From Brasilonema sp. CT11 (lineage in GTDB: Bacteria; Cyanobacteriota; Cyanobacteriia; Cyanobacteriales; Nostocaceae): a DNA stretch of 64,000 nt. The DNA is taken from contig NZ_JABXYX010000014.1 in assembly GCF_017982655.1 (NCBI RefSeq), positions 45,812 to 109,811 on the forward strand. The letters run 5' to 3'. The notes under the pieces were generated by a model. The model searched no databases, had not been told where the DNA came from, and saw nothing but the letters and a program-made list of their open reading frames with translations. A program made the translations under genes and the position numbers. Of this stretch, positions 44,010-50,476 are shown one piece after another; within the stretch, counting starts at the first letter, position 1; each line of letters opens with the position of its first letter.

Positions 44010-44570
44010 TTACTCAGACTCAACCACATTATCAGACCTTTGACAATCTCCTTGTTGGTATTGGCGCTGGTAGTTACCCAGCAAATATAAGCCTTTTCTC
44101 CCCAAGAGAAAATCAATCAGCTTCTGCCCGGAAATAATCTCAACAGATGCCGCTTCACTGACAGCTTTCCTGAATTCTTCAGTCGCTTTACCCGTGTGAA
44201 ATAGAAATCCCTTAGCAGCATGATGCCACTTTACCGCATTTGAAAACTGTATGACATGTTCTGGGTTAGCCTCGCCGCCATATAGCTTTGCTTGTACAAC
44301 ATAAAAGCGCCCGTTATAGGCGAAGCAACCATCAATTCCATTGTCTTTTGTAAAACCCTTTTTGGGCAGAACATAATACTTATTAGCTTTGCAACAGTTA
44401 AGCAGAATTTCTTCAAAAAGGAAGGGATTTAATTCTCGCAACTGTGAAATGATGACTTTGAATTCGTTTTCTGGTGGTGGCGGATTTTTCCTGATTTTAT
44501 TGATATAGCGCCACGCTTCGCTATCAGCGTATTTCTGTGTTGGAATAGCAAAGGCAAGCTTTTGACTCAT
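44010..44570 (-). CDS. Mrr-like restriction endonuclease
   Basis: 186 aa from the ATG at 44570 (MSQKLAFAIPTQKYAD). The upstream extension to 44717 reads through an inverted-repeat tract and is doubtful. The core LNPFLFEEILLNCC, GIDG and VVQAKLYGG is the Mrr_cat PD-(D/E)xK fold (Asp in GIDG, Gln-x-Lys), followed by FLFHTGKATEEFRKAV. Mrr enzymes cut modified DNA; the N-terminal part here is short, so the specificity is unknown. It is on the strand opposite to its cassette neighbours. Confidence 0.7.
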   Translation of the reverse strand: MSQKLAFAIPTQKYADSEAWRYINKIRKNPPPPENEFKVIISQLRELNPFLFEEILLNCCKANKYYVLPKKGFTKDNGIDGCFAYNGRFYVVQAKLYGGEANPEHVIQFSNAVKWHHAAKGFLFHTGKATEEFRKAVSEAASVEIISGQKLIDFLLGRKGLYLLGNYQRQYQQGDCQRSDNVVESE

Positions 44571-44651
44571 GCTACAGTATATCTGAAATCTTAATGAAAT
44601 GAAACCATTTCCTGCCAATAATTTATAGTTGTAGAAAATCATTCTTAAGAA

Positions 44652-44697
44652 GGCAGGAGGCAGAGGGATAATTCTTATTTTCCTTCTGCCTCCTGCC
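44652..44697. repeat. 12-bp inverted repeat in a CTGCC-rich tract
   Basis: GGCAGGAGGCAG and CTGCCTCCTGCC pair perfectly around 22 nt, upstream of the Mrr-like gene. The CTGCCTCCTGCC-type sequence recurs near 47350 and is common in cyanobacterial intergenic DNA. Confidence 0.6.
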
Positions 44698-44790
44698 CTC
44701 TGCCTTTCTTTGGTCACACCCTACACCCATTTCATGCCTCTATTCTTTTGTCAAGGCAGAGCGCGGATATCCGCCCAACTCGGTTGTGTA

Positions 44791-44991
44791 TGCCAGAGGC
44801 GCGGGAATTGACAATGACACGCCCTACGGGTGCGTGAGGGTATCCCCGTTCTTCCTCCACTCCACTTCGCTTCGTTCCGTGCAGAACGGGTGATTCCCCT
44901 CCCCCACGCATCATTGCCAATCCCCTTATTCGCCTCTGCCTACCACAGAAAGCATGAGCAAGCTCATAGAGAAAAATGAAAGGGATATCTC
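44791..44991 (+). promoter_or_regulatory. Structured leader element, copy 2 (ardC)
   Basis: Same architecture as 41722-41907. P1 is CAGAGGCG (44794-44801) with CGCCTCTG (44931-44938). P2 is ATTGACAATGA (44807-44817) with TCATTGCCAAT (44911-44921), one mismatch. The side hairpin is CACGC (44818-44822) with GCGTG (44832-44836) around CCTACGG. P3 is CCCGTTC (44845-44851) with GAACGGG (44884-44890). The loop keeps CTTCG..CCGTGCAGA. The last 47 nt match copy 1 with one change, including AGCATGAG (44951-44958) and CTCATGCT (44989-44996) over the ardC ATG. Confidence 0.6.
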
Positions 44992-45906
44992 ATGCTTCAT
45001 ACTGAAACCAAAACCGATATTTATACCCGCGTAACTCAGCAGATTATTGAATCTTTGGAAAAAGGTGTACGTCCTTGGGTGCAACCCTGGAACGCCAACC
45101 ATTTAGCAGACAGGATTGCCCGTCCCCAAAGGGCTAATGGTCTCCCTTATACAGGCATAAATATTTTACTACTGTGGATGAGTGCGATCGCCTCCGAGTT
45201 TACTTGTAATCGCTGGATGACCTACAAACAAGCTCACGAGTTAGGCGCTCAAGTACGCAAAGGCGAGAAGGGAACAGGAATTGTTTACGCCGATAGCTTT
45301 ACGAAGAAACAAACAACTGAAGACGGCGAAGAGATTGAGCAGGAAATATATTTCCTCAAGTCCTACACTGTTTTCAATGTCGAACAGATAACAAGCCTTC
45401 CAGAGGATTATTACAATAAGCCAGAACCTCGACCTGTTACCATTGAACGGATAGAACAAGCGGAAAAGTTTTTTACTGCAATTCCTATTTCGGTGCGGCA
45501 CGAAGGGAACGAAGCATATTATACCGTCAGCCGTGATTATATTCAATTACCCCCATTTGAAACCTTCAAAGATGCAGAAAGCTACTATGCTGTTAGGGGA
45601 CACGAAACCATACACAGTACAAGACACCCTAACCGGCTGAACCGGAATCTAGGGAGAAAAGTCTGGGGCGATGAAGGATACGCCCGTGAAGAATTGGTAG
45701 CTGAATTAGGAGCCGCTTTTTTATGCGCTGACTTAGGACTTACACCGGAGACACGGGAAGACCACGCCGCTTACTTACAAGGATGGTTAAAGGTACTCAA
45801 AAAAGATAAACGCGCCATTTTTGACGCCGCCGCTCATGCCCAGCGTGCTGTCGATTATTTAAATAAGCTTTCAAATTTAACATTGCAACCATCACGGCTG
45901 CCATAA
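44992..45906 (+). CDS. ardC: ArdC-family antirestriction protein
   Basis: 304 aa. The N-terminal ArdC ssDNA-binding domain (IYTRVTQQIIESLEKGVRPW, GLPYTGINILLLW, NRWMTYKQAHELGAQVRKGE) is followed by a zincin-like metallopeptidase domain with HExxH (GHETIHSTRH near residue 204). ArdC proteins of conjugative plasmids bind single-stranded DNA and protect it from host nucleases on entry. It is complete for the family. Its start codon lies in the conserved leader 3' end. A GGGCTAC hairpin follows. Confidence 0.9.
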   Translation: MLHTETKTDIYTRVTQQIIESLEKGVRPWVQPWNANHLADRIARPQRANGLPYTGINILLLWMSAIASEFTCNRWMTYKQAHELGAQVRKGEKGTGIVYADSFTKKQTTEDGEEIEQEIYFLKSYTVFNVEQITSLPEDYYNKPEPRPVTIERIEQAEKFFTAIPISVRHEGNEAYYTVSRDYIQLPPFETFKDAESYYAVRGHETIHSTRHPNRLNRNLGRKVWGDEGYAREELVAELGAAFLCADLGLTPETREDHAAYLQGWLKVLKKDKRAIFDAAAHAQRAVDYLNKLSNLTLQPSRLP

Positions 45907-45944
45907 ATCCTGGTCAGTTAAGACCCCTTTTCTTCAAGGTCACA

Positions 45945-45968
45945 GGGCTACCTGCAACACCGTAGCCC
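45945..45968 (+). terminator. 3' cassette hairpin 5
   Basis: Stem GGGCTAC / GTAGCCC, 10-nt loop, 38 bp after the ardC stop. Confidence 0.55.
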
Positions 45969-46017
45969 CTTACCCTATCAAATCATTAAGTCACAGTATT
46001 AGCAAAAGTCAGCCTTT

Positions 46018-46617
46018 ATGAAAACTTTCACCTTTCAAACCTATAAAATGTTCCGCTTATCTCGATATGAAACAAGAACTGCCCTCGATGCCTTCAGGTT
46101 GCTAAAAGCAGAACAAACTGGGAAAACTTTACCATATCCTGTATTATCACTAGGACATGATACTTGTTTTAAATGGCAAAATTACATCATTCATATTAAA
46201 GTATCTATTGATGAGAGCGCTGATTACTCCTGGCTTGGAGAATGGTCAGACACGCCAGAAGTTGACGCTGTTCCTCATGAGCCTGGAAATCATTACACTT
46301 ACAATTATTTTAATCCCACTTACACGGTCGCAGAATATCAGCAAGACTATAGTCAAAGGGGTTACAGTCGTCATGAAAGCTGGTTATTAGCTAAAAACGC
46401 TGTCTATAATGACTATCAGCGAATGTTGAAATACAGAGATTCTGGAAGTCCGTATATCGAAGTCACTGCAAGTAAACAAAATGTATTTCTTGGACACGCT
46501 GATATGTCTACTTGGGATTGGGAGGATATTGAGGAGACAATTATTAATTACGGCTTAATTGAATCAGCGATTACTGAAGCTCAAGCTAAACTAAATTCTT
46601 TATGCAGCTGTTTTTAG
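46018..46617 (+). CDS. Hypothetical protein
   Basis: 199 aa, rich in Tyr and Trp (DYSWLGEWSDTPEVDAVPHE, NHYTYNYFNPTYTVAEYQQD). The C-terminus STWDWEDIEETIINYGLIES is acidic and probably helical. It resembles uncharacterised plasmid proteins; no catalytic motif is seen. Closed by the hairpin at 46625. Confidence 0.55.
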   Translation: MKTFTFQTYKMFRLSRYETRTALDAFRLLKAEQTGKTLPYPVLSLGHDTCFKWQNYIIHIKVSIDESADYSWLGEWSDTPEVDAVPHEPGNHYTYNYFNPTYTVAEYQQDYSQRGYSRHESWLLAKNAVYNDYQRMLKYRDSGSPYIEVTASKQNVFLGHADMSTWDWEDIEETIINYGLIESAITEAQAKLNSLCSCF

Positions 46618-46624
46618 CTACTTG

Positions 46625-46645
46625 GGGCTGCCCTTAAAGCAGCCC
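46625..46645 (+). terminator. 3' cassette hairpin 6
   Basis: Stem GGGCTGC / GCAGCCC, 7-nt loop, 7 bp after the stop. Confidence 0.6.
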
Positions 46646-46736
46646 TCACAAATATCCATTATTCATAAACTAGATTGTGCTTGCAAAAAACGTTAATCCT
46701 TATGATATGGAGTATGTCCTATTTAAACAATGACGT

Positions 46737-47198
46737 ATGATGACACCAGAGCAGCTGAAAAGAGCTAGAAAATTGCTCGGTGATATCTCGCAACAAGAAC
46801 TTGCGGACTTAATGAATGTCAGCAGACGGGCTGTAACACGCTGGGAAAGTGATAATCCCGCAACTCAAATTTTAATGCCAAGGGAAAAGGTTGAGATATT
46901 ACGGTTGATTTTCCAGCAAAGGAGTCTGCCGTTTCCTGAACGCCGCAGCCTGGTATCATCCGCATTAAATAAAATTGGTACTGTGCTTGGCAAGAACAAC
47001 GATGACATCAGTATCATACATGATTCTGACACGGCTAGCTTGGTTGCTAATATCGCTGATCCTACCACGGAAAAGATAAAGTCTGTAGAAATAAAAACCG
47101 TTGATGGTCAGTCGTTTTCTATGGAATTGAAAGGAATTGAGCGACAAGAAATATTGGCGATCGCAGCTATTTTGAACCCATCAATTACCAATAAATAA
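46737..47198 (+). CDS. XRE-family HTH regulator
   Basis: 153 aa. The N-terminal helix-turn-helix is LGDISQQELADLMNVSRRAV followed by TRWESDNPA. A linker leads to a C-terminal domain (VEIKTVDGQSFSMELKGIER, then ILAIAAIL) similar to the end of the 41908 protein. Two ATGs in tandem (46737, 46740) give almost the same product. It is the best candidate regulator of the cassette region. Confidence 0.7.
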   Translation: MMTPEQLKRARKLLGDISQQELADLMNVSRRAVTRWESDNPATQILMPREKVEILRLIFQQRSLPFPERRSLVSSALNKIGTVLGKNNDDISIIHDSDTASLVANIADPTTEKIKSVEIKTVDGQSFSMELKGIERQEILAIAAILNPSITNK

Positions 47199-47585
47199 TA
47201 TTACAGGACGATTACGGTAATCCCCAAAGGGTAATCGACCTTCCCCTTGTCTGTTGTTGACCAAGAAAGGGGTGTAGGGGAGCCAGTACTTGATGAGGGT
47301 CTCCCGACAGAGGTATCTGGCGTGTATATGGGTGTAAGGGCAGTATTCCTTCTGCCTCCTACCCTCTGCCTTTCTTGATCAAACTCAACCACAATTTTCC
47401 GAGCATTACTCAAGAGAAATATTTCACTTTCATCAAATCTGCTATCCACTCAAGCGCATTTTTATTAGTGATTATCATCACATTTCTTTGATTTTGATGT
47501 CTCATTTTTCTTTGAAATGAGACACTTTTAGGTTACAAATAATTATCGATAATATTTCAACCAATAAATCAGGAGTAACCTAAGA
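47199..47585. other. Intergenic region with hairpin and CTGCC-rich tract
   Basis: Holds an inverted repeat CGATTAC (47209-47215) / GTAATCG (47231-47237) just after the regulator stop. A CTGCC-rich repeat like that at 44681 lies near 47350, and about 100 bp of AT-rich DNA precedes the next gene. No gene is supported. Confidence 0.4.
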
Positions 47586-47993
47586 ATGACCACACAAATT
47601 AATCAAAATATATCTAATAATAAATTTATCCTGGTAGATGCCGTCACTGATAAAGACTTGATTCAAGGAACACTTGAAGAAATCGGTCAATATCTCATGA
47701 ACAAGTTCGAGAGTGCTGATTTAGAACCTTTGTATTTTGTTGATTCCTGTGCCATTAGAGAAAAGGAAATCGATCATTGTCATACTCTGATGTTCTCGCC
47801 AATAAACGGAACCCAACGTTACAAAAATTGGATCGAAAACTGGTATCCGTTCCCAAAAGTTGATTATAAGAACATGAACGCGAACCAAGCGCTTGCTTTC
47901 AAAAGACTTTTTCAACGCTTAGCTATCAGTATTCATCGCTCTCATGAGCAGCCTTATGAGTTATACAAATCAGTTTCAGAAAATATATTATAA
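47586..47993 (+). CDS. Hypothetical protein
   Basis: 135 aa; AGGAG lies about 12-16 bases before the ATG. The middle contains YFVDSCAIREKEIDHCHTLM and a YKNWIENWYPFPKVDY aromatic stretch. No known domain. It is 17 bp before the next plus-strand gene, so the two are probably co-transcribed. Confidence 0.55.
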   Translation: MTTQINQNISNNKFILVDAVTDKDLIQGTLEEIGQYLMNKFESADLEPLYFVDSCAIREKEIDHCHTLMFSPINGTQRYKNWIENWYPFPKVDYKNMNANQALAFKRLFQRLAISIHRSHEQPYELYKSVSENIL

Positions 47994-48010
47994 ATAAAGA
48001 AATATTAAAT

Positions 48011-48337
48011 ATGAGCAAAAAAATAACAAACTTCCCTGTGATGCCTGCTAAATGCAGCACTTGCCCTTTTCGGGTTGATGAGCACGGTAGGCATCTTGAT
48101 CCTAGAACAGTAAGTAGAATCCAAGCTGATGTGATTTCTAAGGCTTCGCAAATCTGCCATCATCCCACTTTGTCTGGCAAAAAAGAAACCCATTTATGCC
48201 GGGGAGCTAGGGATTATCAGATTGAAATCTTTTACCGCCTTGGCTTTCTTGAAGCGCCAACCGATGAAGCATGGCAGAAGCGCCTGCAAGAACTCAAATC
48301 GAAAAAGGAGAAATACTCAAATCAAGAGTTAGTATAA
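48011..48337 (+). CDS. Cys-rich small protein with a CxxCPFR motif
   Basis: 108 aa. The conserved pattern CSTCPFRVDEHG, CHHP and LCRGARDY (four Cys plus His) resembles small cyanobacterial and phage proteins of the DUF6283 type, probably binding zinc or an Fe-S cluster. Function unknown. Confidence 0.6.
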   Translation: MSKKITNFPVMPAKCSTCPFRVDEHGRHLDPRTVSRIQADVISKASQICHHPTLSGKKETHLCRGARDYQIEIFYRLGFLEAPTDEAWQKRLQELKSKKEKYSNQELV

Positions 48338-48497
48338 TCCATCACATTATTTACATCGTTCGATTTTGTTTTTCGTTCAATTTTTCGTATTCTAAAGCCG
48401 TATAGGTATTTTAAAGATTATACCCTGTTTAAAAATTACAAATTAAATAAAATCCACCTTGGTTGTACAACCAATTTAGATTACGAGAGTGAATTAG

Positions 48498-49160
48498 ATG
48501 GCAAGGGCAGCCCCGACGCTTGAGCAATCGGAATCATTACAATTCGCCTTTGATTGTTTAAACGTGGGCTTATTCAACGAAATCTTACCACCTTGCCTGA
48601 TTACCTTAGCCGCCCGTGGGAAATCTCTAGGACACTTCATTCCCCAACGCTGGAATAAGGCAGATAACCCCATTTCCCATGAAATCGCCCTTAATCCTGA
48701 ACTGTTATCACGGCAAGACCATCTCATTTTTGAAGTGCTGGCCCGTCAGATGGTCAGTCTTTGGCAGCATGAATTCGGTACTCCCTTACGCCGTGATTAT
48801 TGTAACTCCGAATGGGCCAACAAAATGCAAGAAATCGGATTGATTCCGAGTGAAACGGGGAGTCCAGGCGGTAAAAGAACGGGTTTTCGTGTCCGCCATT
48901 ATATAGATCCTAACGGTAAATTCGCTGAAATTATGGCACTGATTCCTGCCGAGTCATTCCCCTGGAAAACCGCCGTAGATAGCTTTAAGAAGTCAGCGAA
49001 ATCATCTCAGGAAAAATATATATGCTCAAATTGTGGGGCGAATGTTCGAGGTGCACAAGGGCTTAGGATAAAGTGCTTCACGAACGACTGTGACACATGG
49101 CTGAAACCTAAATCGTCATTGTCAGCCGTGACTTTACCACTCACTGAACTTGTCTTTTGA
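48498..49160 (+). CDS. SprT-like protein without the metalloprotease residues
   Basis: 220 aa. The SprT-like core is clear (FDCLNVGLFNEILPPCLITL; the EWANKMQEIGLIPSETGSPG region; a C-terminal zinc ribbon CSNC...C...C). However, where the family has HExxH in L-HEMVHLWQ this protein has LARQMVSLWQ, so both His and the Glu are lost, and the later ligand His is Cys in DYCNSEW. A DNA-binding or structural role is more likely than proteolysis. Homologues are frequent on cyanobacterial plasmids. It overlaps the convergent gene at 49134 by 27 bp. Confidence 0.7.
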   Translation: MARAAPTLEQSESLQFAFDCLNVGLFNEILPPCLITLAARGKSLGHFIPQRWNKADNPISHEIALNPELLSRQDHLIFEVLARQMVSLWQHEFGTPLRRDYCNSEWANKMQEIGLIPSETGSPGGKRTGFRVRHYIDPNGKFAEIMALIPAESFPWKTAVDSFKKSAKSSQEKYICSNCGANVRGAQGLRIKCFTNDCDTWLKPKSSLSAVTLPLTELVF

Positions 49161-50054
49161 TACGCTTGTTGACTTGAGCGCTTTCGTAATAGTGCTGGAA
49201 GTGCCTGTTGTTTTTGGAGTAGTTGAGACTTGTTGTTGTGAATCAATATTGGTTGAAGATGCTGTCTCTAAATTGGTTTTTAAACCAACTTCTTTGCGCT
49301 CATTCTTAGTCTGTGAACCAACAGCTACAGGTGATTCTGTCTTCTTTGCTGGCTTCTTATTAGGCATCATGTAAGGCAGAGGTGCTAAATCAAAGAGTGC
49401 GCGATCGCTATTATCCCTGTACGCATTTAAAAACCCTTCGATGCCCTCTTGATACTGTGCCTGTGTTACCTTGCCCGTTTGCACCCAGTAACGCAGGAGT
49501 CGCCCCATAAGTATCAGCTTTTGATTGGACTTTTGTTTCGATAGTGCAGATGGATCTAGGGCATCATATTCAGGAGAAGCCTCTGGTGTGAGATTGCCCC
49601 CTGGCTGATTCTCTATCAACGGTAATCCAAACAAAGTGCGATCGCTATTGCGTTGCAGATATGTATCCAAACCCTGCTTGAATTCAGCTTGCAATACACG
49701 CCCCCACTCCAACCACTTGAGCAAAACATTCCCCTCAATAATCAGCTTCTTCGTTTCCTTTTCACGATTATCGAGATTGAGCGGTAGTCCGAACAATTCA
49801 CGCTCATGATTGAGCTTCAGCTTGTCATCTAAAATTCCCAGAACGACTTTCTTCAAAGCCACTAAATCCAATTCACCGTAACTCTGTTGCGTCTCGGCAA
49901 GTGCAATCAATTCAAATACGACTTCCCCTAATGACCGATATTGCTGATTCGTTACCTTCCGGGCGACCGCATTTTCTTGCTGACTTATCAATGCGAGTCG
50001 TGCTTGCAGCTGTTCAACTTTCTTACTCTTCTGCTTGAGTTGGCGGACAGTCAT
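49134..50054 (-). CDS. TraD/MobC-like mobilisation accessory protein with three repeats (tentative)
   Basis: 306 aa. The N-terminus (KKVEQLQARLALISQQENAV, then VFELI) is a short coiled coil like the TraC/TraD accessory proteins of MOBQ-type relaxosomes. A degenerate unit ending in ERELFGLPL, DRTLFGLPL and DRALFDLAP occurs three times, at about residues 65-100, 115-150 and 185-225. The last 80 residues are low-complexity Ser/Thr/Lys. It is read away from a non-coding stretch with inverted repeats that could hold an origin of transfer. No relaxase is seen in the window. Confidence 0.45.
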   Translation of the reverse strand: MTVRQLKQKSKKVEQLQARLALISQQENAVARKVTNQQYRSLGEVVFELIALAETQQSYGELDLVALKKVVLGILDDKLKLNHERELFGLPLNLDNREKETKKLIIEGNVLLKWLEWGRVLQAEFKQGLDTYLQRNSDRTLFGLPLIENQPGGNLTPEASPEYDALDPSALSKQKSNQKLILMGRLLRYWVQTGKVTQAQYQEGIEGFLNAYRDNSDRALFDLAPLPYMMPNKKPAKKTESPVAVGSQTKNERKEVGLKTNLETASSTNIDSQQQVSTTPKTTGTSSTITKALKSTSVSKDKFSEW

Positions 50055-50244
50055 TTCTCATCTCTCCCGCTATTCACAGCCCTTTGTTTGGCAATGCTTG
50101 ACACAGGCAACCAACGCGCCCCATAGTGATATGATACTCATATTGACCGTAGATGTCATGCGCGCAGAAAGCCACCCCCGTTGCCCCGACTCTCACCGAC
50201 GTTTGCGGCGGTAAGAGCGCAGTTACACATTCGACCGCTACGCT

Positions 50245-50330
50245 TTGAATGAACAACCTCGCACGCTCGGCTGTTCATTCAATCGAATGGTAACCGCGCC
50301 AAAGGGGAAACCCCTCTGGACACCCCAAAC
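50245..50330. other. Inverted repeats in a 400-bp gap, possible origin of transfer
   Basis: In the gap between the TraD-like gene and the large methylase-helicase there is an 11-bp perfect inverted repeat (TTGAATGAACA 50245-50255, TGTTCATTCAA 50272-50282, 16-nt loop). AGGGGAAACCCCT follows at 50303-50315, then CTCTGGACACCCC. Position and structure suit a nic region, but no consensus can be proven. The rest of 50055-50457 is GC-rich without a gene. Confidence 0.3.
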
Positions 50331-50476
50331 CACACCGCACGTCCGCGTTGAAGAAATGCCACGCATCCTCATTTCCTGTGAGTGCAGGTTGTATTCAGCG
50401 CAGCATTTTTGTTGATTTTTTCTAAAAAATGTGGATAAATAAATAGAAATTTAATTTATGGTTCAGTCATACGTCC

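Noticed and set aside
44571..44717. N-terminal extension of the Mrr-like protein
   Set aside because: It is encoded by a CTGCC-type inverted repeat and unrelated to the nuclease fold; the ATG at 44570 is better.
41722..44991. Paired leaders as integron attC sites or a group II intron
   Set aside because: No attC core sites (GTTRRRY), no integron integrase, and no intron-encoded protein or domain V. Both elements also lie upstream of start codons rather than between cassettes.
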